Assembly: GCA_012034575.1 (NCBI GenBank)
Contig: JAAUPF010000050.1
Span: 1 to 39,194, forward strand
Source of the DNA: Richelia sp. CSU_2_1
GTDB lineage: Bacteria > Cyanobacteriota > Cyanobacteriia > Cyanobacteriales > Microcoleaceae
Reading direction: 5' to 3'
Length of the DNA stretch: 39,194 nucleotides
How positions within the stretch are numbered: position 1 is the stretch's first letter; each line of letters starts with the position of its first letter. The notes under the pieces are model-generated. The model was not told the origin of the DNA, did no database searches, and saw only the letters and a program-made list of their open reading frames with translations. Shown here piece after piece: positions 16,950-25,521 of the stretch. Both the position numbers and the translations under genes were made by a program.

Positions 16950-17366
16950 ATGTCTGCCAAAGATATTTATCACGCTGCAGTAAAATCAGCTCTGATTAAA
17001 GATAATTGGACTATCTCATCTAATCCTTATCTAATTCAGTGCGAAGATATCGATCTAGCCGCCGATATCGCTGATGCAAGACCGATCGCCGCCGAAAGAG
17101 AAGGTCAGAAAATTGTTGTTGAAATCGAATGTTTTGTCGGGCGCGCATTAATGCTTGATTTTCACCAAGCAGTAGGCAGATATAAACTATATCAAATGCT
17201 ACTGGAAAAAACAGCACCGGAATATGAACTTTACTTAGCGATCGATGACATTATATACGAGAATTTTTTCCGGCGCGACGGCATTGATTTTCTGGCGCGA
17301 TCGAATCAAATTAAGTTCTTTGCTGTCAACATCGATGAAGGGGCGATCGTGCAATGGATAAGCTAG
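16950..17366 (+). CDS. xisH: XisH family protein
   Basis: The 138-residue protein is of the XisH family, named for a factor required for excision of the fdxN element in heterocysts but widespread in cyanobacteria outside that element. MSAKDIYHAAVKSALIKDNW, PIAAEREGQKIVVEI and the end EGAIVQWIS match the family. The fold is related to restriction endonucleases, whose active site usually ends in E-x-K. Here the segment is E58-I-E60-C-F where EIKSF is common, so the lysine is missing. The start is ATG 16950, nine bases after GGAGG (16936-16940); a GTG at 16932 also opens the frame but has no ribosome site. It overlaps xisI by 13 bases, so the two are co-translated. No xisF recombinase or nif gene is nearby. 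Confidence 0.9.
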   Translation: MSAKDIYHAAVKSALIKDNWTISSNPYLIQCEDIDLAADIADARPIAAEREGQKIVVEIECFVGRALMLDFHQAVGRYKLYQMLLEKTAPEYELYLAIDDIIYENFFRRDGIDFLARSNQIKFFAVNIDEGAIVQWIS

Positions 17367-17695
17367 ATCGGTATCGTGAAATTATCAAAAAAATTCTGTC
17401 CGAATATCGAGATTGGGCGGCAGGTGCGCATCGAATTGGCGTGCAGGAATGCGTTGCTTTCGATCGAGAACGAAACCATTATTTCTGGTTTAATGTTGGT
17501 TGGGATGGCAAGCGGCGAGATTTTGGTGTGACAGTTTACCTCAAAATCGATCGAGGCAAAATTTGGATCGAAGAAGATTGGACTAAACAAGGTATCGCTA
17601 ACGAGTTATTAGATGCTGGTGTTCCTGCTGAAGACATTGTTTTAGGTTTTCAACATCCCAGCAAGCGCCCCTTTACTGAATTTGCAATTTCGTAG
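17354..17695 (+). CDS. xisI: XisI family protein
   Basis: The 113-residue protein is the regular partner of XisH. The family pattern is clear: MDKLDRYREIIKKILSEYRD at the start, the central NHYFWFNVGWDGKRRDFG with conserved aromatic residues, IWIEEDWTKQGIANELLDAG, and the end DIVLGFQHPSKRPFTEFAIS. It was defined genetically as an fdxN-element excision controlling factor. In most genomes the pair appears alone and its biochemical role is unknown. ATG 17354 lies inside the 3' end of xisH (13-base overlap), implying translational coupling and a fixed stoichiometry. Many cyanobacteria carry several diverged xisHI pairs, which suggests a mobile or defence-like accessory module (inference). Confidence 0.93.
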   Translation: MDKLDRYREIIKKILSEYRDWAAGAHRIGVQECVAFDRERNHYFWFNVGWDGKRRDFGVTVYLKIDRGKIWIEEDWTKQGIANELLDAGVPAEDIVLGFQHPSKRPFTEFAIS

Positions 17696-17857
17696 CTTTA
17701 ATCTCGATCGAATTAAGATTCCTTCTCCCATGACAATAATAAATGTCAACTCACCTTGCAATCAGATTAGTTCGTAGTACGGACTTCAGCCCGCTTCCAG
17801 ATTGCAGGCTGAAATCTACTGCACTTAATTGCACAATTTACGAAACCACCGCTTTAA

Positions 17858-18346
17858 CTAAACTTCAACCAAAGTGCGAGGCGGTTGATTTTCCCGCGCG
17901 GCGCAAGCGAGTACCAAACACAGGGCGGCAATTGCTTTTTGCCATTCTTGCTTGAGGTTGACAGGACGAACATCTTCAAATATACCGACTAAACGCGGGA
18001 TCGATCGTTCTAATTTATCTCCGGGAATCGATTTGTGCAATTCAACTAAACGAGCCAAACTTTCTTGATTCTGCAAAAAACCCACTACCCATTTAGTAGT
18101 ATGGTTTGGACTGTCGGGGACGTTTTCAATTCCCAGTTCATTTTGCAGCCAATTGTAAAAAGGCGGGAGATGTTGCGCTAAAACAGCACCAGCAGTAGGT
18201 AAACTTTCTTTCAGCAAATTGGTATCGAGACTTGCCAAAAGTTGAGCGAGTTCTTGTGAATCTAGTAAGTCTGTCAGTGGGAGTGAAAGCAAGGCTTCGG
18301 CAGCATCTGGGGATAAATTTAAAGACTGAGAAAATGTTTGCAGCAT
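17858..18346 (-). CDS. Hypothetical protein
   Basis: I do not recognise the family. The 162-residue protein is predicted to be mainly helical, acidic and leucine-rich (SPDAAEALLSLPLTDLLDSQ; ELAQLLASLDTNLLKESLP) with no signal peptide. The C-terminal helix EWQKAIAALCLVLACAAREN is hydrophobic enough to be buried. The frame is open from 18418, but ATG 18346 (MLQTFSQSLNL) gives a more typical protein start than the upstream MSYLILICVLSCHS. It converges on xisI (162 bases apart), and its 5' side faces a heptamer-repeat tract. Confidence 0.6.
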   Translation of the reverse strand: MLQTFSQSLNLSPDAAEALLSLPLTDLLDSQELAQLLASLDTNLLKESLPTAGAVLAQHLPPFYNWLQNELGIENVPDSPNHTTKWVVGFLQNQESLARLVELHKSIPGDKLERSIPRLVGIFEDVRPVNLKQEWQKAIAALCLVLACAARENQPPRTLVEV

Positions 18347-18485
18347 CGGAAAGTATCTGGTATGGATGACACTTTCACTATGGCAAGAAAGCACGCAAAT
18401 CAATATGAGGTAGCTCATATTGCATTCAGAGTCATACCAATTTCATAAATATTTGCGATGGATGGAGTTCAACGCCCCCCTTGAA

Positions 18486-18545
18486 TAGTTGACAGTTGAC
18501 AGTTGACATCGGGAATTGGGAATAGGTAATTGGTAATTGGTAATT
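18486..18545. repeat. Mixed heptamer repeats (TTGACAG and GGTAATT)
   Basis: Three TTGACAG-type units (about 18486-18507) are followed by GGGAATT/GGTAATT units (about 18509-18545) and then a C/T-rich CCCTCTCC tract. It is the reverse orientation of the pair of tracts at 8821-8959, again with the two repeat types adjacent. Confidence 0.85.
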
Positions 18546-18593
18546 TTCCCCTCTCCCTCTCTCGCCCTCTGATTCAGTAATTAATTGGGTCTA

Positions 18594-18869
18594 TCAAATT
18601 AGCTGAATTACTGACAGTATTTCCAGGGTTTCAGCGTCAAGGATGGTAGTTGTGGTAATGCTGGCATCCAAACTGGCGATCGAGCTTGATGCGATCGAAC
18701 TTGAAAAAGTGACGGTAATAGTTTCCTTGAGTTCTTGTATCCCATCACCTATTACGTCAACAGTAATGCTTTGTGATGGCTGTCCGACCTCAAAATGAAT
18801 TGCGTCAGTTATGATGGTCACTTCAGAAGTGATATCAAACGATGTTCGATCGATCGATTTGCTAGACAT
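18594..18869 (-). CDS. Small Calx-beta-like single-repeat protein
   Basis: The 91-residue protein resembles one Calx-beta repeat, the roughly 90-residue beta-sandwich that binds Ca2+ in Na/Ca exchangers and in large secreted cyanobacterial proteins. The core VGQPSQSITVDVIGDGIQEL, with KETITVTFSS and a final TTTILDAE, follows the usual pattern (paired strands, G-D-G turn, E-pair before a T-V-T-F strand, D-x-E end). It has no visible secretion signal. ATG 18869 has AGGTG about six bases upstream; an upstream TTG-type start at 18899 is less likely. It may be a relic of a larger multi-repeat adhesin or a genuine single-domain protein. The family assignment is from pattern only. Confidence 0.5.
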   Translation of the reverse strand: MSSKSIDRTSFDITSEVTIITDAIHFEVGQPSQSITVDVIGDGIQELKETITVTFSSSIASSSIASLDASITTTTILDAETLEILSVIQLI

Positions 18870-19834
18870 AACACACCTGCTTTTTGTGATAGACAACACG
18901 TGAAAAACTAAACGATATTTCGCCGAGCTAATCGCTCAAAAATTGCAATAAAAGCCCTCTACGGTTCGATCGATCGAACCTATTTCACTGGGCTTATGCC
19001 TCAAGATTTAAGTAACCGAGTTTTTCCGCTAATCTCATGAATGCAGGGAAAGCTTGTTGTCACAGAAATGGTTTCTGACCCCTGGTAAGCCCTATTTCTA
19101 TTCCAACATATTAGCTATGCACCCGCCGATCGTAGTTAGCACCCTCAATTCAGAATTTACGCATTCACAATAATAAGTAGGCGCTGCGATTGCTTTCCAG
19201 GAGAAAGCTAGGCTAATCCTTTCGCTTGTACTGCTACAAATTAGTTATTTATTGATGCGCAATTCCTGTTTGTTTGAATCAACTATAAACGCTAAAATCG
19301 GTGATGTCAAATTTTTCCATATCTAAACATTGATTTTTTTCAATCTTTGATTAATAGGTAATTTTAACTACAAGGCAACAATAATTATGCTGATTTTTTA
19401 TGATAAAAAATGAGGTTTATTGGCATTGTAAGAGATAGATCCTGAGGAAAACTGAGGTTTTTGCAGGCTATGATTGAGTATCCAGCTTAGCTATGCCCTA
19501 AGAGATAGATCCTGAGGAAAACAGACTATTCCTTAAGAGAGATTGCAATGAGATTTCCCTCGTGCTATTCCCGAGAGGAGAAGAAATTAGTAGTTAATTT
19601 GAGCGGAGGTAGCAAACCCGGATTTTGGATTCTCAAATCTGAGTCAGCCATCCTCTTGATGTCCCGCTCTTCCCAAAACAATGTTTCATTAAAAATACTT
19701 AAAAGTAGCGAGATAGTCCCCGATTGCTGTGTCAGAATAAATACGGGTGCCAATTATCAGAGCGGAATGCGGTGAGGTTAAATTGACAGTAAATTTGGCT
19801 ATAGCTGGAATGTAGCTATTACGAGTTTGAGCTG
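18870..19834. other. 965-base region without a convincing gene
   Basis: It should contain the promoters of the divergent flanking genes. It holds an AT palindrome ATTTTTTA-TGA-TAAAAAAT (19393-19411) and a 24-base direct repeat described separately. A 75-codon frame (19548-19775) and a 62-codon frame on the other strand over the same bases have no ribosome site or family resemblance. I see no RNA gene that I can name. Confidence 0.5.
19429..19522. repeat. 24-bp direct repeat, 70-bp period
   Basis: An identical 24-base segment starting TAAGAGATAGATCCTGAGG occurs at 19429-19452 and 19499-19522. A shortened third copy (TAAGAGAGAT) starts at 19534. The intervening 46 bases are not repeated. The location is 310-400 bases upstream of the big membrane-protein gene. 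Confidence 0.85.
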
Positions 19835-20776
19835 ATGTCGTCTTCCAACGGTCGATCGAGCAGAATTGAATTGAGCATCTTGGCGTCTCATCCCGAGTTG
19901 CTCAGAGGTTTAGATGCGTGGCTGCAACTGGGTTTGCTGTCGGATACGGAAGTTAAGCAATTGTGCCGTCAGTATTTAGTCTGTCAGTTAGAGGAACAAA
20001 AGGCCGATCGAGCGACAACTGAAGAACTCGCGCCCGCTGGCATTTCTCCACAAAAAGTACCGGCTTTATCAACACCCGCAACACTACCCAGCACTGCAAA
20101 CAGCGTTGCTATACCGGAAAAAATAGACCGCCCTCCTAATTTTATCGTTCAGATGCTGAACTCGCTGATTGCAGAAATTAGCATCGTGTGGCTGTTATTT
20201 TTAGGAGTATTCATGGTAGTTGTCTCCTCTGGAGTTTTAGCTGCCAGTCAGTGGGAAAGATTTCCGGCTGCGGGACAATACGGAGTTTTACTGGCTTATA
20301 CTTTAATATTTTGGGCAATTGGCAGTTGGGCAAACAAACAGCAAAACTTGCAATTAACTGCTCAAACTTTGCAAGGGGTGACGCTGTTGTTGGTGCCGAT
20401 CAATTTTTGGGCGATGGATACTTTTGGATTGTGGCGGTATCCTGGAGATTGGATTGTGGCGATCGCAGCCGCAGTCATTTTGAGTTGGATAACTTTGAGA
20501 ATTATTAAATATCAATACGAACAGTTATCGGGCAGCAAGATAGCTCGATCGATCGGTTTAAATCATTTGGGATTGAGTTATTTACATTGGGGCTGGGCGT
20601 TCGCTAACTTTTCACTTACAGCAGTTTATTTAGGTACTGTGGGAACTGCTGCGGCTACTGTTTATCAAGTTCGGCAGCAATATTTACAATCTCACAAATC
20701 GGTAACTAGCCGTCAAAATCCTGCTACTTATTTTGGTTCCAAGCAAGATTTAGTTAACTATAAAAAGCAATTTTAA
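19835..20776 (+). CDS. Large polytopic membrane protein, N-terminal part (frameshifted)
   Basis: The 313-residue ORF is the start of a giant membrane protein. It has a soluble N-terminal domain (RIELSILASHPELLRGLDAW... LCRQYLVCQLEE), a Pro/Ala/Thr linker, and then several membrane helices (WLLFLGVFMVVVSSGVLAAS, YGVLLAYTLIFWAIGSW, and others). Large cyanobacterial membrane proteins of this kind (DUF2157-like in organisation) have no known function. The frame collapses at 20755-20776: NYKKQF then stop. Adding one A to the AAAAA run near 20760 gives NYKKAILIAYSLGILLSRAI, which continues as a membrane helix straight into the downstream ORF. The repaired gene would run 19835-23871, 1345 residues. 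The GTG/ATG choice at 19835 (ATG) has no strong ribosome site. Confidence 0.75.
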   Translation: MSSSNGRSSRIELSILASHPELLRGLDAWLQLGLLSDTEVKQLCRQYLVCQLEEQKADRATTEELAPAGISPQKVPALSTPATLPSTANSVAIPEKIDRPPNFIVQMLNSLIAEISIVWLLFLGVFMVVVSSGVLAASQWERFPAAGQYGVLLAYTLIFWAIGSWANKQQNLQLTAQTLQGVTLLLVPINFWAMDTFGLWRYPGDWIVAIAAAVILSWITLRIIKYQYEQLSGSKIARSIGLNHLGLSYLHWGWAFANFSLTAVYLGTVGTAAATVYQVRQQYLQSHKSVTSRQNPATYFGSKQDLVNYKKQF

Positions 20777-20841
20777 TCGCTTACTCTCTGGGAATTTTAC
20801 TGAGTAGGGCGATTTTCGTCAAAGATGTCAATATCGCCGAA

Positions 20842-23800
20842 ATGGGTTTAGCTTTGGCGATTTCCGGCACTCTTTTAGGATGGCTCGATTGGCAGCAATT
20901 TCAAAAAAGTTCGCCTGATGCAAGTAATAGATCCGAACAGCCTAATTCCGGAAGTTGGGTTAATTGGCAAGTAGTGGGAGGGGGTTTGTTGGGTTTGGGC
21001 TGGCTGGTTTGTGTTGAGGATATCCCCTTACAAGCTATAGCTGTTAGCGGCTTGGGTGCGTGGTTTTTTGCTAACCGTTTGTGGCGGTTTTGGCAAAAGT
21101 TCGATTGGTTGATGCTATTTGCGATCGGACTGCAAAGTTGTTGGCTGATGTGGCGGGTGATTCCTGTCGCAATGCAAACGCAAATTGTCGGATTTTTAAC
21201 TCAAATTACCAATTCTGAACCGACGCCTTGGGCTTTGTGGGGTGTAGTGTTATTGCCTTATTTAGTTTTAACAGTAAGCGCGACACAATCGTTTTACCGC
21301 CAGAAAAAATTTCAGCTTGCGAGTTTTGGTGAAACTCTAGCTTTTTGTTTGGGGACTGTTTTAACTGTCATCAGTTTAGTGAATCCCTGCTTGCGATCGA
21401 TTAATTTATTAACCTCTACTTTGCTTCTGGGATGGGTGACGCGAAAGTATGCAGTTACCCGCAATGAAAGTCGCCCTAAATCCCGTGTTGCTAGGGTCGA
21501 TCGCGCTCAAAGTCCTGGTCCTGCCAATTTAGTTTATCTTACTCACACTATTGGTTTGTGCGCCATCTGTTCGGGAATTGACTTGTTTTTCCCAAACCAA
21601 CCCGCGCCTATTTGGTCGGCTATTTTATTGGGTTTGATGGTAGCAGAATGGAGTATTTTTGTCAAGGTAAAATACCGAAATTCGCGCAATAATTCTCGTT
21701 CTTTAAGCTGGCATCCTTCCTGCTGGGAAAGTGCTTGGTATTTAGGATTGGTGTTAGCAGGATTGAGCTATTTCTTACTGTACGGTAATGTACAACTGCC
21801 GTGGGATTTAGTTTGGTTGGCGGCACCCTTGGCTTTGACTGCTGTGGGTAAATACAGTGAAGGAAATCACAGACAACTTGCTTGTACTTTAAGTTCGATC
21901 GCCCTAATTTTAGCACAATTTCTGACTTCCGATTTTTCGTTATATCAGTTAGTAAGTTTTGGTTTGGCAGCGCTAGTGATGTCCATCAATACTTATTATT
22001 TAGTAGAACAGCCAGCAGCAGGAATTACAGTAGGATTTGGCTTTGGTTTCGCGACACTTGTTTTGTTAAAACTGGGTTTTTTATCCAATTGGGATTGGGC
22101 AATTGCCGGGACGATCGCACTTGTTTGTTTGTGGGTATTGCGCGATATTGCCAGTCGTTATGCAGGAGGTGAATCGAAAAGCGCGCAACTAGCTAAAATT
22201 TACGATCGCGCCTTCGATGGTTGGGCAATTTTACTGGCGGGATTGCTGCTAACAATTATTACTACTTATTCCTTTGGCTTGCGGGCAGTTACTGATTTGA
22301 ATTGGCAGCCATCGGTGCAAGTATTAGCTGCTATTTTGGGCATAGTTGCTGCGATTGTTTACCGCAGTTACCGACAGTTTTCGCCTCCAGCAATTTACGC
22401 GCTGGCTTGGTGCGTGGAATTGCTGCTGGTAGTTGGTTTAAGCTTTTTCCCCCGCACTGAAATTAATCTAGTAATTGCTAATATTGCCCTGGGATTGTCC
22501 TTGCAATTACTGGGCGATTTGTGGCGGATGCGCCAGCCCGATCGCGCCTTATTACCCAGCTTGCATATTATACCTTTGCTTTACGGATTGTTGGGTTTAA
22601 TCTGGCGATCGCAAACTTTTGCGAGTTGGACTGGTTTAACTTCTTTGGGTGCAGCTTTAATCGCGATCGGCATCGGCCGCCGCCAGCCTGAATTTAAACC
22701 TTTAGTATATTTAGGATTAACTGGCGTCTCAGTTGCTGCCTTTGAATCTTTGCTTTATCAAATGTTGCAAACATCAGGAGGAGCTCTTGGCGACGGTTTA
22801 ATTGTTATGGCAACTCTTTTCACGAGTTTAACATATATCTATCGCATTTTATCTCCTTGGCTGAGCAACTATTTAGGTTTAACTAATGCCGAATTAAAAA
22901 TCTTCGCTCACTTGCACTGGGTGTTGAGTAGTTGGCTGCTGGTTTCCGCTGCGACAAGCGCGATCGAATTCAGTTTAAATTTAGGATTAATTACTGGCGG
23001 TTTATTGGTGCAATATGCTTTATTGCAAGGGCGAAACAATCCCGATCGGCTGTGGGGCGAGATTTGGATTTATTTGGGTTGGGTTGAAGCTTTTGCCATC
23101 CGAATTTATTGGATTAATACGCCTTTAGTCAAATATATTTCCGGCCCTCTGGGCCCTTGGAAAGTCGCGATCGGTTCTCTATTTGCCTATTTTATTTATA
23201 TCTTACCTTGGGCAAGCTGGGGTTGGTCAAAAACTCCTTGGAAAATAATAGCTGGGGTGATTCCCGTAGTTTTAATTGTGGAAAGTCCGGCTAAGTTTTA
23301 TCCTGTCAGTTTGTTGGTAGCTGCGGCGTTTTATATTTTCCTAGCTTGGGAACAGCGACAAGTGCGTTTTACCTATATTAGTGTGGCGATAATTGACTGG
23401 ATTTTGCTGCGTTGGTTTTCTGACTTGGGATTGAGTCAGCCGGAATGGTATTTTACGACATTGGGATTGTCTTTGCTGTATATTATGCAATTCGATCCGA
23501 TGCTGAAATTGCCGGAACAAAAACCGCTGCGCCACAATTTGCGAATGCTAGCAACAGGGCTAATTTGCGGCGTTCCTTTGTTAACTCAGGAGTATAATGG
23601 TTTAGTGGCTGGTGCTTTTAGTTTAGCTGCGATCGCGGCAGGTTTGGCATTGCAAGTTCGAGCGTTTTTGTTTGTAGGAACTGGTGTATTTGTAACGAAT
23701 GTATTTTATCAATTGGTAGTTTTGATATTCGATTACCCGCTAATTAAATGGGCGATCGGTTTGGCTTTTGGTGTGGTGTTTATCTGGATTGCTGCTACTT

Positions 23801-23871
23801 TTGAAACTCGGCGCGATCGAATTGCTGCTTTCGTGCAGCATTGGGTGGTGCAATTACAATCTTGGGATTGA
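20842..23871 (+). CDS. Large polytopic membrane protein, C-terminal part (frameshifted)
   Basis: The ORF covers 1009 residues made almost entirely of hydrophobic helices, perhaps 30 transmembrane segments, with no obvious soluble catalytic domain. Charged residues are concentrated in short loops. The apparent start ATG 20842 (MGLALAISGTLL) is internal: the same frame is open upstream for 26 codons and encodes AILIAYSLGILLSRAIFVKD, the missing helix of the preceding ORF. It should be treated as one gene with 19835-20776. The function is unknown. Without conserved polar motifs I cannot tell a transporter from a structural membrane protein. No partner gene is adjacent: the next gene is convergent, about 230 bases away. 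Confidence 0.8.
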   Translation: MGLALAISGTLLGWLDWQQFQKSSPDASNRSEQPNSGSWVNWQVVGGGLLGLGWLVCVEDIPLQAIAVSGLGAWFFANRLWRFWQKFDWLMLFAIGLQSCWLMWRVIPVAMQTQIVGFLTQITNSEPTPWALWGVVLLPYLVLTVSATQSFYRQKKFQLASFGETLAFCLGTVLTVISLVNPCLRSINLLTSTLLLGWVTRKYAVTRNESRPKSRVARVDRAQSPGPANLVYLTHTIGLCAICSGIDLFFPNQPAPIWSAILLGLMVAEWSIFVKVKYRNSRNNSRSLSWHPSCWESAWYLGLVLAGLSYFLLYGNVQLPWDLVWLAAPLALTAVGKYSEGNHRQLACTLSSIALILAQFLTSDFSLYQLVSFGLAALVMSINTYYLVEQPAAGITVGFGFGFATLVLLKLGFLSNWDWAIAGTIALVCLWVLRDIASRYAGGESKSAQLAKIYDRAFDGWAILLAGLLLTIITTYSFGLRAVTDLNWQPSVQVLAAILGIVAAIVYRSYRQFSPPAIYALAWCVELLLVVGLSFFPRTEINLVIANIALGLSLQLLGDLWRMRQPDRALLPSLHIIPLLYGLLGLIWRSQTFASWTGLTSLGAALIAIGIGRRQPEFKPLVYLGLTGVSVAAFESLLYQMLQTSGGALGDGLIVMATLFTSLTYIYRILSPWLSNYLGLTNAELKIFAHLHWVLSSWLLVSAATSAIEFSLNLGLITGGLLVQYALLQGRNNPDRLWGEIWIYLGWVEAFAIRIYWINTPLVKYISGPLGPWKVAIGSLFAYFIYILPWASWGWSKTPWKIIAGVIPVVLIVESPAKFYPVSLLVAAAFYIFLAWEQRQVRFTYISVAIIDWILLRWFSDLGLSQPEWYFTTLGLSLLYIMQFDPMLKLPEQKPLRHNLRMLATGLICGVPLLTQEYNGLVAGAFSLAAIAAGLALQVRAFLFVGTGVFVTNVFYQLVVLIFDYPLIKWAIGLAFGVVFIWIAATFETRRDRIAAFVQHWVVQLQSWD

Positions 23872-24099
23872 TTTACTGGTAATTTAACTGATTTGTGTTG
23901 AGAAAATTTGTGTTAAGTACGATCGATTTTTAACCGCAGAGGGCGCAGAGAGTGCAGAGAGAGGGAGAGAGTATAAAGGGGATACTAAACTTGGATTAGT
24001 TATCTCCTTTATGACTGCTATGTCATTGTCAGAAACCATGCGATCGCGGAGCAAAATGAAGACTGACAAAAATGGGTTTTCGATCGGGATTTTATGCTA

Positions 24100-24594
24100 C
24101 TATAAATAAGTGATATTTTGCCAGATAGAACACTCGGCAACACGTTGAAAATCTTTAATATTTTTAGTCGCAATAATGACTTGACGGGCTGGATATTCCT
24201 CTTTTAGCAAGCACCAGTGAGCAGCCAGAATACAGTCTACATCTATATTCTCCTTGACTTTATTAGATTGGCTCCTATCTCTTGCTTCAGCCCATAGTGC
24301 GGCAGCCTTTTCTAGTACAGCAAAAGTGACTTTCTGAAATTCTATTACGTCTCTTAGTTTGTCTAACTCTCGAACGCTTTTGCTATTAATCCGAATTAAT
24401 TCGCGTCTAATTTCATAATCGCATAGATCGGAAGAAGTGACATAAGCACCTTTCGACAAGAGTTGATAAAACCATTTCGTGCATTGATAACTTTCCTTAG
24501 CTAGCTTCTCCTCATCAGACAATTTCTCGTCATCAGGCTCAACCAGCAAAGCAAGAATGTTAGAGTCGAGAAGTACAATCACTCTAAGATCCAT
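24100..24594 (-). CDS. PIN-domain nuclease, putative toxin
   Basis: The 164-residue protein is of the PIN (VapC-like) fold. Acidic positions fit the metal site: Asp10 in VIVLLDSNILALL, Glu61 in CDYEIRREL, Asp118/Asp120 in NIDVDCILAAHW, with Asn145/Asp148 in ATKNIKDF near the end. PIN nucleases cut RNA and are often toxins. I start it at ATG 24594 (MDLRVIVLLDSN); a longer frame from 24645 adds 17 basic residues that lie within the upstream gene. It overlaps the 3' end of the coiled-coil gene by 16 bases, so the two are almost certainly one operon. A typical VapB-type small antitoxin is absent. Confidence 0.8.
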   Translation of the reverse strand: MDLRVIVLLDSNILALLVEPDDEKLSDEEKLAKESYQCTKWFYQLLSKGAYVTSSDLCDYEIRRELIRINSKSVRELDKLRDVIEFQKVTFAVLEKAAALWAEARDRSQSNKVKENIDVDCILAAHWCLLKEEYPARQVIIATKNIKDFQRVAECSIWQNITYL

Positions 24595-25370
24595 CCTTTT
24601 TCTTTGGCAATACCTTCTATTTTTTCGAGTCGCGACTTTGCCCAATTCATAGCAGCTTGGTTCTTCTGAATTTGCATTTCACGAGCAAAGATTGTATCTG
24701 AAGGAGATTCTGTCAAACGAGATTTTTCATTGCTGCGGTGTTCTTCTATTTGCCACAATACTGCTCTAGCAGTGTTTTTTAATCGAACCAAAGATGAAAA
24801 AACTGACTCGTTTTGATTGGCACGATCGGGCTTCAGCTTGGAATCGCTTAAAAATGCTAAGGCTAAATTCTTAAAATTATCTATTAAGTTTTGTGGGAAG
24901 TAGATAATATACTTTTCTAGGGTCTCTGATAGTTCTACTAGGTCAGTGTAGAGCGATTCATATTGGCGTTCTTTATCTTTGTTCTCAATGGCGATTGACA
25001 TCGTACCTATAACTCTTGATACTTTTCTCACACCCTCCATATATTGTTCCTGACGTTCAATTTTTTGACGGAGATCGTCGATTTCGATCGAAAAATCTCT
25101 ATATTTTGCTGTAAGAATTTCACTCACATAAGGTTTGTATACTTCATCGTAAAAAATATCAAATTTTTGAATTAAAGTTTTTGCTTCTCCAATCCGTTCT
25201 AAGCATTGAGATAGTTTACGAACGTTAAATAATTCTTCTTGATAAATGTGGATTTCATCAGACTCAAACTGCCTTTCTAAGGTGTATCTGATTAAACTCA
25301 ATTCATCCCACATTATCTCCTCACTGCTCGATAGCAATGCTTTAATTGAATTTTCTGTAGTTACTGTCAT
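24579..25370 (-). CDS. Coiled-coil protein, partner of the PIN nuclease
   Basis: The 263-residue protein is strongly helical and charged, with heptad-rich stretches (YRDFSIEIDDLRQKIERQEQ; ESLYTDLVELSETLEKY). It has no signal peptide, no recognised DNA-binding motif and no match I can name. The C-terminal segment MNWAKSRLEKIEGIAKEKGW is amphipathic and could be the part that contacts the partner. ATG 25370 (MTVTTENSIKAL) has GGAG about ten bases upstream. It is the first gene of a two-gene unit with the PIN nuclease, overlapping it by 16 bases. The antitoxin role is inferred from that order and overlap only; a structural or regulatory role for a DNA- or RNA-processing nuclease is equally open. 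Confidence 0.65.
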   Translation of the reverse strand: MTVTTENSIKALLSSSEEIMWDELSLIRYTLERQFESDEIHIYQEELFNVRKLSQCLERIGEAKTLIQKFDIFYDEVYKPYVSEILTAKYRDFSIEIDDLRQKIERQEQYMEGVRKVSRVIGTMSIAIENKDKERQYESLYTDLVELSETLEKYIIYFPQNLIDNFKNLALAFLSDSKLKPDRANQNESVFSSLVRLKNTARAVLWQIEEHRSNEKSRLTESPSDTIFAREMQIQKNQAAMNWAKSRLEKIEGIAKEKGWILE

Positions 25371-25521
25371 AAGAAATAAGCTCCACAAAGAAGGCTTTTA
25401 CGATCTACGGAAAAGAGCTACAAGCAATATACTCCTTCTATTATGATACTCGATCTCGTTAAAACTGTAAAAAATCTGGTTTTTAAAACAAAAGCTAACC
25501 CTATTTCATCGCCCTCAGGCC

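Noticed and set aside
19548..19775. A 75-codon frame after the direct repeats
   Set aside because: Another frame overlaps it on the opposite strand, neither has a credible start signal, and the sequence is not recognisable. It could be a tiny gene, but I cannot support it.
20755..20770. Programmed -1 frameshifting in the membrane-protein gene
   Set aside because: A-AAA-AAG-type slippage needs A before AAA AAG in the zero frame; here it is T (TAT AAA AAG), so P-site re-pairing fails. The parallel breaks in two other genes also make an error or a mutation more likely.
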